Positions 43,383-54,160 of a stretch of 64,000 nucleotides of DNA are shown here, piece after piece. Below the pieces are notes generated by a model. The model was not told the DNA's origin. It made no database searches and was given only the letters and a program-made list of their open reading frames with translations. Numbering within the stretch: position 1 is the first letter of the stretch; every line of letters starts with the position of its first letter. This DNA comes from an uncultured Isoptericola sp. (GTDB lineage Bacteria; Actinomycetota; Actinomycetes; Actinomycetales; Cellulomonadaceae), in NCBI GenBank assembly GCA_947497265.1, contig CANMFP010000008.1, positions 62,001 through 126,000 on the forward strand, read 5' to 3'. The position numbers were made by a program, and so were the translations under genes.

Positions 43383-45218
43383 ATGCAGACCCACCAGTAC
43401 GACGTCGTCATCGTCGGCGCAGGCGGCGCCGGCATGCGCGCGGCGCTCGAGGCCTCGAAGGGGGCCCGCACCGCGGTCATCTCCAAGCTGTACCCCACGC
43501 GTTCCCACACCGGCGCCGCCCAGGGCGGCATGTGCGCCGCCCTGGCGAACGTCGAGGAGGACAACTGGGAGTGGCACACCTTCGACACCATCAAGGGCGG
43601 CGACTACCTCGTCGACCAGGACGCCGCCGAGGTCATGGCCAAGGAGGCCATCGACGCCGTGCTGGACCTGGAGCGGATGGGTCTGCCGTTCAACCGGACG
43701 CCGGAGGGTCGCATCGACCAGCGACGGTTCGGCGGACACACCCGCAACCACGGCGAGGCCGCGGTCCGCCGCGCGTGCTACGCCGCGGACCGGACGGGTC
43801 ACATGATCCTGCAGACGCTCTACCAGAACTGCGTCAAGCAGGACGTCGAGTTCTTCAACGAGTTCTACGTGCTGGACCTGCTCACGGACCACGACCTCAC
43901 CACCGAGGACATCGAGGACGGCGCCGAGGTCAACGCGACCGGTGTCGTGGCCTACGACCTCGCCTCGGGCGAGATCCACGTGTTCCAGGCGAAGGCGATC
44001 ATCTTCGCCACGGGCGGCGCGGGCAAGATCTTCAAGACCACGTCGAACGCCCACACCCTCACGGGCGACGGGATGGCTCTCGCCTACCGGCGTGGCCTGC
44101 CGCTCGAGGACATGGAGTTCTTCCAGTTCCACCCCACCGGTCTCGCGGGGCTCGGCATCCTGCTCTCCGAGGCGGCACGTGGCGAGGGCGGCATCCTGCG
44201 CAACTCCGAGGGTGAGCGGTTCATGGAGCGCTACGCCCCCACCATCAAGGACCTCGCTCCGCGCGACATCGTCGCCCGGTCGATGGCGAACGAGGTGCGC
44301 GAGGGTCGCGGCGCCGGCCCTGACAAGGACTACGTGCTGCTCGACCTGACGCACCTGGAGCCGGCGCACATCGACGCCAAGCTGCCGGACATCACCGAGT
44401 TCGCGCGTACCTATCTCGGTATCGAGCCCTACACCGAGCCGGTGCCCGTTTACCCCACCGCGCACTACGCCATGGGCGGCGTGCCCACGAACATCGAGGG
44501 CGAGGTGCTCCGGGACGGCCACAACGTGGTCAAGGGCCTCTACGCCGCCGGCGAGGTCGCCTGCGTCTCGGTGCACGGGTCGAACCGCCTCGGCACCAAC
44601 TCCCTGCTCGACATCAACGTCTTCGGCAAGCGCTCCGGCCGGTCGGCCGCCGCCTACGCCCAGACGGTCGAGCAGCACCTGCCGATCCCCGAGAACCCCA
44701 CCGCACGCGTCGAGGCACAGCTCAGCGAGATGCGGGACCGCCCCGAGGGCGAACGGGTGGCCGAGGTCCGCAAGGCGCTGCAGGAGACCATGGACGCCAA
44801 CGCCCAGGTCTTCCGCACCCAGGAGTCGCTCGAGCAGGCCGCGGCCGACATCCGCGAGCTGCAGAAGCGGTACAAGAACGTGTCCGTCCAGGACAAGGGC
44901 ACCCTGTTCAACACCGACCTCCTCGAGGCGATCGAGCTGGGCTTCCTGCTCGACATCGCCGAGGTGACGGTGGTCGCGGCGCTCAACCGCCGCGAGTCGC
45001 GCGGTGGCCACTACCGGGAGGACTACCCGGACCGCGACGACACCAACTACATGCTGCACACGATGGCGTACCGCCGTCCGACGTCGGCTCCCGACGCCGC
45101 CGACGGCCACGTCGAGGGCTACTTCGACCACGTCGAGGACTTCGGGGACTACAAGGTGGTCCTGGGGTCCAAGACCGTCACCCAGACGCGCTACGAGCCG
45201 ATGGAGCGGAAGTACTGA
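43383..45218 (+). CDS. sdhA: Succinate dehydrogenase flavoprotein subunit
   Basis: The 611-residue catalytic subunit oxidising succinate to fumarate on the cytoplasmic face. The FAD loop [14 protein letters not shown] is at residues 9-22, and His42 in [11 protein letters not shown] is the covalent FAD attachment site. The substrate site includes HPTGL, the catalytic Arg region [10 protein letters not shown] and [16 protein letters not shown] near 43366 and the ATG at 43383 give the start. Its last base overlaps the sdhB start. Confidence 0.96.
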   Translation: MQTHQYDVVIVGAGGAGMRAALEASKGARTAVISKLYPTRSHTGAAQGGMCAALANVEEDNWEWHTFDTIKGGDYLVDQDAAEVMAKEAIDAVLDLERMGLPFNRTPEGRIDQRRFGGHTRNHGEAAVRRACYAADRTGHMILQTLYQNCVKQDVEFFNEFYVLDLLTDHDLTTEDIEDGAEVNATGVVAYDLASGEIHVFQAKAIIFATGGAGKIFKTTSNAHTLTGDGMALAYRRGLPLEDMEFFQFHPTGLAGLGILLSEAARGEGGILRNSEGERFMERYAPTIKDLAPRDIVARSMANEVREGRGAGPDKDYVLLDLTHLEPAHIDAKLPDITEFARTYLGIEPYTEPVPVYPTAHYAMGGVPTNIEGEVLRDGHNVVKGLYAAGEVACVSVHGSNRLGTNSLLDINVFGKRSGRSAAAYAQTVEQHLPIPENPTARVEAQLSEMRDRPEGERVAEVRKALQETMDANAQVFRTQESLEQAAADIRELQKRYKNVSVQDKGTLFNTDLLEAIELGFLLDIAEVTVVAALNRRESRGGHYREDYPDRDDTNYMLHTMAYRRPTSAPDAADGHVEGYFDHVEDFGDYKVVLGSKTVTQTRYEPMERKY

Positions 45219-45988
45219 TGACTGCTGTTGTTGAAAACACCGCGAACGCCGCTCCGGACGGACAGGCGGGCGCTGTCGCGTCCTTCGAGGTCACGCTGAA
45301 GATCCGCCGGTTCAACCCGGAGGTCTCCGACGAGGCGACCTGGGAGGAGCACACCGTCACCGCGCACGGGACGGACCGCGTCCTGGACGCCCTGCACAAG
45401 ATCAAGTGGGAGCTGGACGGCTCCCTGACGTTCCGCCGCTCCTGCGCCCACGGCGTGTGCGGCTCGGACGCCGTGCGCATCAACGGCCGCAACCGGCTGG
45501 CGTGCAAGACGCTCCTCAAGGACGTCAACCCCGACAAGCCGATCACGGTCGAGCCGATCAAGGGCCTGCCCGTGATCAAGGACCTCGTGGTCGACATGGA
45601 GCCGTTCTTCGCCTCCTACCGCGAGATCATGCCGTTCCTCATCACCTCCGGGAACGAGCCGAGCCGTGAGAACATCCAGTCACAGGCCGACCGCGACCGG
45701 TTCGACGACACGACCAAGTGCATCCTGTGCGCCGCGTGCACGTCGTCCTGCCCGGTGTTCTGGACCGACGGCCAGTACTTCGGCCCGGCAGCGATCGTCA
45801 ACGCGCACCGGTTCATCTTCGACTCCCGTGACGAGGGCGCCACCCAGCGTCTGGAGATTCTCAACGACAAGGAGGGCGTGTGGCGCTGCCGCACGACCTT
45901 CAACTGCACCGAGGCCTGCCCGCGCGGCATCGAGGTCACCAAGGCGATCCAGGAGGTCAAGCGGGCGATGATCACCCGCGCGTTCTGA
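45218..45988 (+). CDS. sdhB: Succinate dehydrogenase iron-sulfur subunit
   Basis: A 256-residue subunit passing electrons from FAD to the quinone through three Fe-S clusters. The [2Fe-2S] ligands are in RRSCAHGVCGSDAV and LACKTL; the [4Fe-4S] and [3Fe-4S] ligands are in CILCAACTSSCPVFW and NCTEACPRGIEV. The ATG overlaps the sdhA stop. It ends the sdh operon, convergent with the BrkB-family gene. Confidence 0.96.
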   Translation: MTAVVENTANAAPDGQAGAVASFEVTLKIRRFNPEVSDEATWEEHTVTAHGTDRVLDALHKIKWELDGSLTFRRSCAHGVCGSDAVRINGRNRLACKTLLKDVNPDKPITVEPIKGLPVIKDLVVDMEPFFASYREIMPFLITSGNEPSRENIQSQADRDRFDDTTKCILCAACTSSCPVFWTDGQYFGPAAIVNAHRFIFDSRDEGATQRLEILNDKEGVWRCRTTFNCTEACPRGIEVTKAIQEVKRAMITRAF

Positions 45989-45991
45989 CGC

Positions 45992-46031
45992 CGAGGTAGT
46001 ACGGCGAGGTAGTGGACGACGGCGCGAGGTA
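45992..46031. repeat. Three CGAGGTA direct repeats between sdhB and the BrkB gene
   Basis: CGAGGTA occurs at 45992-45998, 46005-46011 and 46025-46031; the first two copies continue as CGAGGTAGT. They fill the short space between convergent genes. No hairpin is formed by them. Function is unknown; chance duplication is possible. Confidence 0.4.
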
Positions 46032-46038
46032 ACGCACG

Positions 46039-47073
46039 TCAGAAGGCGTAGAGCCCGCGGCGCACCCCCCGCACGACGGGACTGTAGAGCCTGCCGCTGC
46101 CCGGCCCCTGGCGGACCTGACGCTCGATCTCGGCCTCGCGCCGCATGGCCGCGACCGTCTGCTCCGCCCTCTCGATCTCGTCGAGCCGGGGCGGGTCGTA
46201 CACCCACGCGCACACCAGCAGCAGGACGCGGGCGACGAAGTTGACCAGCAGCAGGATTGTCGCGAGCGTCACGAACGACGCCAGGATGACATTGCGCGAC
46301 GCGCTGGCCGTCACCAGCGAGGTCCCGGCCCAGCGCAGACCGCTGGTCGCCAGGCCCGCCACCAGGCAGCCGATCACCAGGTCCCGTTTCCGGCGCGGTC
46401 GCACCTGGCCGACGACCCGGACGATCAGGTACACGAGCACGGCGTCGAGGAGCACCCCCACGACGAAGGTGCCGACCGCGAAGGCCCATCCCAGTACCAC
46501 CGTGTCGCCGAACCATCGGGTCACCAGCTGGTCCACCCTCTGGGAGACGATGCTCGCCGCCGCCGCGGTGACCAGCATGACCCCGAGGATGAGGAACCCC
46601 GCAAGCTGCCACACCTTCGAGAGCACCGGGTTGACGCCTACCACCGGGGCATCGAACATCGAGCGCACCGAGTGCCGCAGCGCCCCCATCACGCTGATCG
46701 CGGTCCACAGGAAGACGACGGCGGCGACGACGGTCGTCCAGCTCCAGGCCGTCGCCCGGACGAGCTGGTCGGGATCGACCAGGCCCTGGTCGTCGCCCGG
46801 GCTCTCCTTGAGCAGACCGGGGACCCATTTGTCGATCTGTTCGTACACCTCGTTCTCGAGTTCCGCGTTGTTGCGGAGAGTGGTGGAGAAGACACTCACG
46901 CCGATCGTCAGGGCGGCGCCCAACGAGAACAGCGCCGAGTAGGCGATCCCGCCGCAGAGCAGATTCCCGCGGCGCGCCAGGTACCACTTGACGGCACGGA
47001 CGGAACGCAGGTCGAACGCCCACTGGACGAGGCCGACCACCAGGTCACGGAGGCGGGCAAGTCTGTCGGGCAC
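46039..47073 (-). CDS. YihY/virulence factor BrkB family membrane protein
   Basis: A 344-residue integral membrane protein with six predicted helices. The N-terminal amphipathic entry RGNLLCGGIAYSALFSLGAAL and the central FLWTAISVMGALRHSVRSMF are typical of the YihY/BrkB family, whose function is unsettled (once called ribonuclease BN). The C-terminal 60 residues are charged and cytoplasmic. GTG 47073 follows TAGGGT by 6 bases, giving it its own promoter downstream of the ligT-like gene. Confidence 0.88.
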   Translation of the reverse strand: MPDRLARLRDLVVGLVQWAFDLRSVRAVKWYLARRGNLLCGGIAYSALFSLGAALTIGVSVFSTTLRNNAELENEVYEQIDKWVPGLLKESPGDDQGLVDPDQLVRATAWSWTTVVAAVVFLWTAISVMGALRHSVRSMFDAPVVGVNPVLSKVWQLAGFLILGVMLVTAAAASIVSQRVDQLVTRWFGDTVVLGWAFAVGTFVVGVLLDAVLVYLIVRVVGQVRPRRKRDLVIGCLVAGLATSGLRWAGTSLVTASASRNVILASFVTLATILLLVNFVARVLLLVCAWVYDPPRLDEIERAEQTVAAMRREAEIERQVRQGPGSGRLYSPVVRGVRRGLYAF

Positions 47074-47079
47074 GCCCCG

Positions 47080-47085
47080 ACCCTA
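47080..47085 (-). promoter_or_regulatory. -10 box of the BrkB-family gene (leaderless)
   Basis: TAGGGT on the minus strand ends 6 bases before the GTG at 47073. Confidence 0.5.
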
Positions 47086-47126
47086 TCGAGCCGTCCCGCG
47101 GTCGGCAGGTCGGTCAGGCAGGGCGG

Positions 47127-49199
<2,073 letters not shown>

Positions 49200-49206
49200 G
49201 CCGGAC

Positions 49207-49212
49207 AGCCTA
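49207..49212 (-). promoter_or_regulatory. -10 box of tatB (leaderless)
   Basis: TAGGCT on the minus strand ends 7 bases before the GTG at 49199, inside the 42-base gap after htrA. Confidence 0.5.
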
Positions 49213-49241
49213 GCCCGCCGTCGATCCGGCCCGGTACCCGC

Positions 49242-50633
49242 TCACTCGCTCGGGCTCGCCTGCAGCACGAGGCGCACGTCGCGCTCGTCGTCCCCGCTGC
49301 GCACCCGCAGGGTCACCGCGTCGCCGGGCTGGCTGGCGCGGATCGCCACGATGAGCTCGTCGCTCTGCGCGACGGGGCGGCCGTCGATCTCCAGGATGAT
49401 GTCGCCCGGTTGGATGCCAGCCACGTCGGCCGGGCCGTCGTCGGTCACCGGAGAGGTCCCCTGCTGCGCCTCCTCGGCGACCTTGACACCTTCGCCGGTG
49501 TAGCTCGTGTCGAGCAGCACACCGATGACGGGGTAGGTGGCGCGGCCGGACTCGATGAGCTGTTCGGCGGTCGTCCGCACCTGGTTGGCGGGGATCGCGA
49601 AGCCGAGCCCGATGCTGCCGGTCGCCTGCATGGCGCCGGGCGGCTGCGCGATGGCCGAGTTGATGCCGATGACCTCGCCGGCCGCGTTGACGAGCGGGCC
49701 GCCGGAGTTCCCCGGGTTGATCGCGGCGTCGGTCTGGATCGCGTCGATGAACGCCGTCGTCGCCTGGTCCCCCGCCTGCACGGGCCGGTGCAGCGCGCTG
49801 ACGATGCCTGAGGTGACGGTCGAGTCGAGACCGAGCGGCGCGCCCACGGCGAGCACCTCGTCGCCGACCACGACGCCGTCCGAGTCGCCCAGCGTGAGCG
49901 GGGTGAGGCCGTCGACGTCGATCTTCACGACCGCCAGGTCGTAGTCGGAGGTGCGGCCGACGACGTCGCCCTCGTGCTCGCTGCCGTCGGCGAGCACGAC
50001 GACGACCTCACCCCCGCCCGTCCCGGCGGCCACGACGTGATCGTTGGTCAGGACGTAGCCGTCCTCGCGCAGCACGAACCCCGACCCGCTGGAGCGACTG
50101 TCGTCGGAGCCCGTGACCTCGAAGGACACCACCGACGGCAGGACCTCCGCCGCCGTGGCCGCGAGGGATCCCTCGGGCCGGTCGAACCCGGACGCCGCCT
50201 CGGCGTCGCCCGTCGCGACCGGCAGCCGGGCAGAGGTCTCGCCGTCGGACGTGGCTCCGGAGAGCCGGTCGCCGGCGAACCCTCCCACGAGGCCGACCAG
50301 GAGCGCGAGGACCAGGATCCCCGTGACCCGAGCGCCGCCGAGGCGGGCACGCGGGGCCCCCGGCTTCCCGTTCCCGGCCGACGGCGCGGTCTCGGTCGGC
50401 GCGGTCTCGGTCGGCGCGGACGCGAGCGGCCGGGACGACGTCGGCGGGGCCGACGGCGGCACCGGCGCGGACGGTGCCGGTTCGCTGCTGCCCGACGGCG
50501 GGGCCTGCGGACCGCTCCCCGCTGCGGCCGGGTACGGGGCCGGCGTCGGCGGCACCTCCACCGGTGCCGGGTCCGGCCGCCGGGCCGGCGGCTCCGGCGT
50601 CGCGAAGAGATCCGAGGAATCCTGGTGCGTCAT
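49242..50633 (-). CDS. htrA: HtrA-like serine protease with PDZ domain
   Basis: A 463-residue envelope quality-control protease. A 100-residue Pro/Ala/Ser-rich cytoplasmic N-terminus precedes one membrane helix (about 102-120). The trypsin-like domain has the full triad: His199 (LTNDHVV), Asp232 (SDYDLAVVK) and Ser310 (INPGNSGGPL). A PDZ domain follows at about 365-455, with GIQPGDIILEIDG. The ATG overlaps the anti-sigma stop, so it belongs to the sigE operon and probably degrades misfolded or stress-signal proteins outside the membrane. Confidence 0.94.
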   Translation of the reverse strand: MTHQDSSDLFATPEPPARRPDPAPVEVPPTPAPYPAAAGSGPQAPPSGSSEPAPSAPVPPSAPPTSSRPLASAPTETAPTETAPSAGNGKPGAPRARLGGARVTGILVLALLVGLVGGFAGDRLSGATSDGETSARLPVATGDAEAASGFDRPEGSLAATAAEVLPSVVSFEVTGSDDSRSSGSGFVLREDGYVLTNDHVVAAGTGGGEVVVVLADGSEHEGDVVGRTSDYDLAVVKIDVDGLTPLTLGDSDGVVVGDEVLAVGAPLGLDSTVTSGIVSALHRPVQAGDQATTAFIDAIQTDAAINPGNSGGPLVNAAGEVIGINSAIAQPPGAMQATGSIGLGFAIPANQVRTTAEQLIESGRATYPVIGVLLDTSYTGEGVKVAEEAQQGTSPVTDDGPADVAGIQPGDIILEIDGRPVAQSDELIVAIRASQPGDAVTLRVRSGDDERDVRLVLQASPSE

Positions 50634-51523
50634 GGGCGGGAGAGTGCTCCTGTCACGGTGGTCCAGCCGCGGGTGATCCGGGGTACGACCCCCGCATCGT
50701 AGGCATCGTCGGGGAACGCGGCGATCACGTCGACCAGCACCGCGTGGGGGACGTCGGTCGTCGCCTCGACCACCGTGTCACCCGCCTGCCACGCGACGTG
50801 CCACGGGTCTCGGGTCAGCACGTGCACGCCCTCCCGGCCGGGAACGTCCAGCAGCACCTCGGAGTCGACGACGTCGGCGAGCCGGCCCGGTCGTTCACGG
50901 ACCACGACAGGTCCCTCGGGGCCCGCCAGGTGGATCTCGACGACCTCGCCGTCGGTCCTGACGTCGGTGAGCTCGTAGCCGGCGGGCAGCGCGCCCGGCG
51001 CGACGAACGCCTCGGGGTCCGGAGCGTCGGCGTCGGACACGCTCGTCGAGACCTCGTCCGTCCCGGCGAGCATGCTCAGCGCCGCGGCGCGGGACGTCTC
51101 CGGCGAGACGACGGGCGCCTGACCGAGCACGAACAGGGCACAGCCCAGCACGCCCGCACCGCTCGCCCCCACGAGGACCAGCCGACGACGTCGCCGACGA
51201 CGCGCCGAGCCGGCGATGTCACCGGTGAGGGTGGACCGCCAGGCCTCGGGCGTCTGCCAGGTCGTGTCCCGGTCGGGTGCGCGCAGCGGGTCGTGGTCGG
51301 TCGACGGGATGGACGCGGACAGCGCGAGCAGCCGCGCCGTGAGCTCCGGCGCCGGCGCCACGTCGCAGGCCTGCGAGAGACGACGCCGGGCCGCCCGGGC
51401 GGACTCCAGCTCGGCCGCGCACAGGCGGCAGGCCGCGACGTGGCAGAGCGCCCGGTCCGTCTCGGCCGGACCGAGCTGGCCGTCGGCGAGGGCGCTGACC
51501 AGGTCCCCGAGGTGACCTCTCAT
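50630..51523 (-). CDS. Zinc-binding anti-sigma factor (RseA-like)
   Basis: A 297-residue membrane-bound anti-sigma factor. The N-terminal zf-HC2 domain carries the ligands Cys27, His28, Cys32 and Cys35 ([13 protein letters not shown]), a zinc and possible redox switch. An Arg-rich stretch and one membrane helix (about 112-132) follow, then an extracytoplasmic domain of 165 residues. It should hold SigE inactive until stress triggers its release. The ATG overlaps the sigE stop and the gene's own stop overlaps htrA, a three-gene coupled set. Confidence 0.88.
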   Translation of the reverse strand: MRGHLGDLVSALADGQLGPAETDRALCHVAACRLCAAELESARAARRRLSQACDVAPAPELTARLLALSASIPSTDHDPLRAPDRDTTWQTPEAWRSTLTGDIAGSARRRRRRRLVLVGASGAGVLGCALFVLGQAPVVSPETSRAAALSMLAGTDEVSTSVSDADAPDPEAFVAPGALPAGYELTDVRTDGEVVEIHLAGPEGPVVVRERPGRLADVVDSEVLLDVPGREGVHVLTRDPWHVAWQAGDTVVEATTDVPHAVLVDVIAAFPDDAYDAGVVPRITRGWTTVTGALSRP

Positions 51524-52104
51524 CGCACCACCTCGGTGCGGCGATGCTCGAGCGCGTCGCGCAGCTGCGCCCGGGCGCGGTGGATGCGGGACCGGACCGT
51601 GCCGATCTTGATGCCCAGCGTCACCGCGATCTCCTCGTAGCTGAGACCTTCGATGTCGCACAGCACGACGGCGGCGCGGTACTCCGGCCGCAGGGCGTCC
51701 AGCGCCGCCTGCACGTCGTTGTCGAGGTGGGCGTGCTCGAACCCGCGTTCCGGCCGCGCGCGGTCGTCGGTGGCCTCGACCCGGGAGGCGTCCTCCCCCA
51801 TGATCTCGAACCGGATGCGCTTCTTGCGCCGGACCTGGTCGAGGAAGAGGTTCGTGGTGATGCGGTGCAGCCACCCCTCGAACGTGCCGGGCGTGTAGCT
51901 GGACAGCGACCGGAACACGCGCAGGAACGTCTCCTGCGTCAGGTCCTCGGCGTCCTGCTTGTCGCCGGTCAGGCGGTACGCGAGACGGTACACACGGGCG
52001 GAGTGCTCACGGACGATCTGGTCCCACGTCGGCGGGACCCAGCCTGCGGCAGGGTCCGGCGCTCCCGGGTCGGTACGGTCTGAGGTCTCGGTCATCACCT
52101 GCAT
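51520..52104 (-). CDS. sigE: ECF RNA polymerase sigma factor SigE
   Basis: A 194-residue extracytoplasmic-function sigma factor. Region 2 has [20 protein letters not shown] and the -10-binding [20 protein letters not shown]; region 4 has [20 protein letters not shown] and [16 protein letters not shown]. Gene order with anti-sigma, htrA and tatB matches M. tuberculosis sigE. An ECF-type promoter (GGGAACC, 16 bases, CGTT) lies just upstream, so it probably drives its own transcription. The ATG at 52104 lies about where that transcript would start; ATG 52095 is the alternative. Confidence 0.94.
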   Translation of the reverse strand: MQVMTETSDRTDPGAPDPAAGWVPPTWDQIVREHSARVYRLAYRLTGDKQDAEDLTQETFLRVFRSLSSYTPGTFEGWLHRITTNLFLDQVRRKKRIRFEIMGEDASRVEATDDRARPERGFEHAHLDNDVQAALDALRPEYRAAVVLCDIEGLSYEEIAVTLGIKIGTVRSRIHRARAQLRDALEHRRTEVVR

Positions 52105-52110
52105 GGTCCC

Positions 52111-52830
52111 ATGCGAACGTGTGAGCGCCCTGAGTGGTTCCCACGTACGATCACAGCGCAGCAATTCGAGGGGGCCGCCATCACCATCGGGGTCGGAGCC
52201 CAGGACGACCCGACGGCCGCCTGGGCCTTCAGCGAGACGTACCTCGCCGAGGACGTGACGATCCTGCGCGCCCGCGAACGTGCGGCCGAGCTCGGTTGCA
52301 CCACCGTCTCCCCCGGCACGGGAGCGCTCCTGCAGGTGGTGGCCGCAGCGGTCCGCGCCCGCGCCGTCGTCGAGATCGGGACCGGCGCCGGGGTGGCTGC
52401 GCTGTGGCTGCTCCGGGGGATGGCCCCGGACGGCGTGCTGACCACCATCGACCCGGAGTCCGAGCACCAGCGTGCCGCCAAGGTCGCCTTCGCCGAGGAG
52501 GGTGTGCCGGTGCACCGCACCCGGACCATCGTCCGACCGCCCCTCGACGTCCTGCCCCGGCTGACCGACAGCGCCTACGACCTGGTGCTGGTCGCGATCG
52601 ACCCCCAGGCCTACGCCGACTACGTGGAGGCCGCGGTGCGCCTGCTCCGGCCCGGCGGCGTCCTCGTCGTCGTGGACGCCCTGCTGGGTGGGCGGGTCGC
52701 CGACCCGGACCGGCGCGACGAGACCACCGCGCTCGTCCGTCGCCTCGCCCAGGTGGTGCGCGACGACGAGCGCCTCACCCCCGCGATGGTGCCGGTCGGC
52801 GAGGGGACGCTGCTGGCGGTGCGCCGGTAG
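52111..52830 (+). CDS. O-methyltransferase, SAM-dependent
   Basis: A class I methyltransferase of up to 239 residues, similar in sequence and position to Rv1220c, divergent from sigE in mycobacteria. The SAM site is [16 protein letters not shown], followed by [17 protein letters not shown] and [18 protein letters not shown] 52111 is the only ATG/GTG/TTG before the conserved part, but it overlaps the sigE promoter, and a TACGAT box (52146-52151) and GAGGGGG (52168-52174) lie downstream of it. The true start may be non-canonical near 52180. The substrate is unknown. Confidence 0.85.
   Translation: MRTCERPEWFPRTITAQQFEGAAITIGVGAQDDPTAAWAFSETYLAEDVTILRARERAAELGCTTVSPGTGALLQVVAAAVRARAVVEIGTGAGVAALWLLRGMAPDGVLTTIDPESEHQRAAKVAFAEEGVPVHRTRTIVRPPLDVLPRLTDSAYDLVLVAIDPQAYADYVEAAVRLLRPGGVLVVVDALLGGRVADPDRRDETTALVRRLAQVVRDDERLTPAMVPVGEGTLLAVRR
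52116..52142 (-). promoter_or_regulatory. ECF-type (SigE autoregulatory) promoter
   Basis: On the minus strand GGGAACC (52136-52142) and CGTT (52116-52119) are separated by 16 bases, the pattern of SigE/SigH-type actinobacterial promoters. The predicted start is near 52106, 1-2 bases before the sigE ATG. The box lies inside the 5' end of the divergent methyltransferase frame. Confidence 0.65.
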
Positions 52831-52851
52831 CGACGGGTCCTGGGCAGCACG

Positions 52852-52885
52852 ACGGGCGCGGAGCAGGTGCCTGCTCCGCGCCCGT
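52852..52885. terminator. Perfect 16-bp bidirectional terminator
   Basis: Arms 52852-52867 and 52870-52885 are exact reverse complements (ACGGGCGCGGAGCAGG) around a 2-base centre. It sits between the convergent methyltransferase and DUF3117 genes. Confidence 0.8.
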
Positions 52886-52915
52886 GAGTTCGTACGTCGT
52901 CAGCCCCGGGCCGAC

Positions 52916-53083
52916 TCAGCCGGTGACGGCCTGGAGGGCCTCGCCCAGCTCGCCGGCCTCGGTGGCGTTCAGCTCGACGACCAGGCGACCGCCGCCCTCC
53001 AGCGGGACACGCATGACGATGCCGCGTCCCTCCTTGGTGACCTCGAGCGGTCCGTCGCCCGTCCGCGGCTTCATCGCAGCCAT
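52916..53083 (-). CDS. DUF3117 family small protein
   Basis: A 55-residue protein, MKPRTGDGPLEVTKEGRGIV then RVPLEGGGRLVVEL, ending in an amphipathic helix. It is the strongly conserved actinobacterial DUF3117 family (M. tuberculosis Rv1211); function is unknown. It has a GGAGAG ribosome binding site and an unusually long predicted leader of about 105 bases after a TAGAAT box, unlike the leaderless neighbours. Confidence 0.9.
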   Translation of the reverse strand: MAAMKPRTGDGPLEVTKEGRGIVMRVPLEGGGRLVVELNATEAGELGEALQAVTG

Positions 53084-53131
53084 GTGTGGCTCTCCATTTC
53101 CGTTGTCCGGTTCCCCAACTGCCTCAGCCCG

Positions 53132-53151
53132 CCCGTCGCCCCGGCGACGGG
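53132..53151 (-). terminator. Hairpin in the folP-DUF3117 spacer
   Basis: A perfect 9-bp stem around a 2-base loop (CCCGTCGCC/GGCGACGGG). It lies after folP and within the predicted DUF3117 leader, so it may end the folP message or structure the leader. Confidence 0.4.
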
Positions 53152-53195
53152 TCAACGCTGCCGGCACGGCCACGCAGCTTGAGGCGTGCCTCACC

Positions 53196-53201
53196 ATTCT
53201 A
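53196..53201 (-). promoter_or_regulatory. -10 box of the DUF3117 gene
   Basis: TAGAAT on the minus strand is one of the closest matches to a consensus -10 in the window. It predicts a start near 53189 and a leader of about 105 bases. Confidence 0.5.
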
Positions 53202-53224
53202 CTGCGGGCGAGGTCGTCCCTCGG

Positions 53225-54160
53225 TCACGCCATCCCGCGCAGAGCCGCGCGGGGCGGCGCCTCGTCCCGGACGGCCGCCACCATCTCGAGCGCCTGCCGC
53301 GTCGCCGCGACGTCGTGCGCCCGGAAGACCCTGGCACCGTGCCAGGCCGCGAGCGCCGTCGCGGCCAGCGTGCCGGGCAGCCGGTCCGCAGGCGGCAGAC
53401 CGAGCGTCTCCCCCACGAAGTCCTTGCGGCTGAGCGCCATCAGGACGGGGTAACCGAGCTCGGCCAGCGCCTCGGTGCGGCGCAGCAGGTGCAGCGAGTG
53501 CCACGTGTTCTTGCCGAAGTCGTGCGTGGGGTCCACGAGCACCGACGACGGGGGCACACCGCTCGCGACGGCCCGCTCGGCCGCGCTGCGCAACCTCCTC
53601 AGCACGTCCTGGGTGACGCCGTCGCGCGGGTCCTCGCCGTCGAGCGTGCCGGCGGTGGCCGGGTACTCCACGCGCCAGGGGTCCGTGCGGGGCTGCGCCC
53701 CACCGGTGTGGGAGCAGACGACGCCCACCCCGGCCGCGCCCGCCACCTCGACGAGCGCGGGGTCGTGCCCGGCCCAGGTGTCGTTGATCAGGTCGGCCCC
53801 GGCGTCGACGGCGGCGCGGGCGACCTCCGAGCGCCACGTGTCGACGCTGACGAGCAGGTCGGGGACCTCGGCGCGCAGGCGTTCGACGAACGGCACGACG
53901 CGGTCGATCTCCTCCGCGACGCCCACCTCGGGCCCCGTACCGGCCCGCACGCCGCCGACGTCGAGGATCGCCGCGCCGTCGTCCCAGGCGACGTGCGCGG
54001 CCTCGAGGGCGGGGCCGTCGTCCGCGAACCGGGCGGGCGCGTAGAACGAGTCGCTGGTCCGGTTGACGATGGCCATGACGACCGGCCGCACCACGCCGTC
54101 CGACTCCCGGCCGACCTCGCGGCCGCGCAGCACGAGCGGCGCGCCCGCGGGCGGGATCAC
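53225..54160 (-). CDS. Dihydropteroate synthase-like protein (FolP2 type)
   Basis: A 311-residue TIM-barrel protein of the DHPS family. The first motif reads VMAIVNRTSDSFYAPARF, the form of actinobacterial FolP2 rather than the NVTPDSFSDGG of housekeeping DHPS. DVGGVRAG, VSVDTWRSEVA, INDTWAG and LMALSRKDFVGETL follow in order. M. tuberculosis FolP2 (Rv1207) sits in the same neighbourhood and is reported not to replace DHPS, so the reaction here is uncertain. The GTG start overlaps the LOG stop (GTGA). Confidence 0.85.
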   Translation of the reverse strand: MIPPAGAPLVLRGREVGRESDGVVRPVVMAIVNRTSDSFYAPARFADDGPALEAAHVAWDDGAAILDVGGVRAGTGPEVGVAEEIDRVVPFVERLRAEVPDLLVSVDTWRSEVARAAVDAGADLINDTWAGHDPALVEVAGAAGVGVVCSHTGGAQPRTDPWRVEYPATAGTLDGEDPRDGVTQDVLRRLRSAAERAVASGVPPSSVLVDPTHDFGKNTWHSLHLLRRTEALAELGYPVLMALSRKDFVGETLGLPPADRLPGTLAATALAAWHGARVFRAHDVAATRQALEMVAAVRDEAPPRAALRGMA

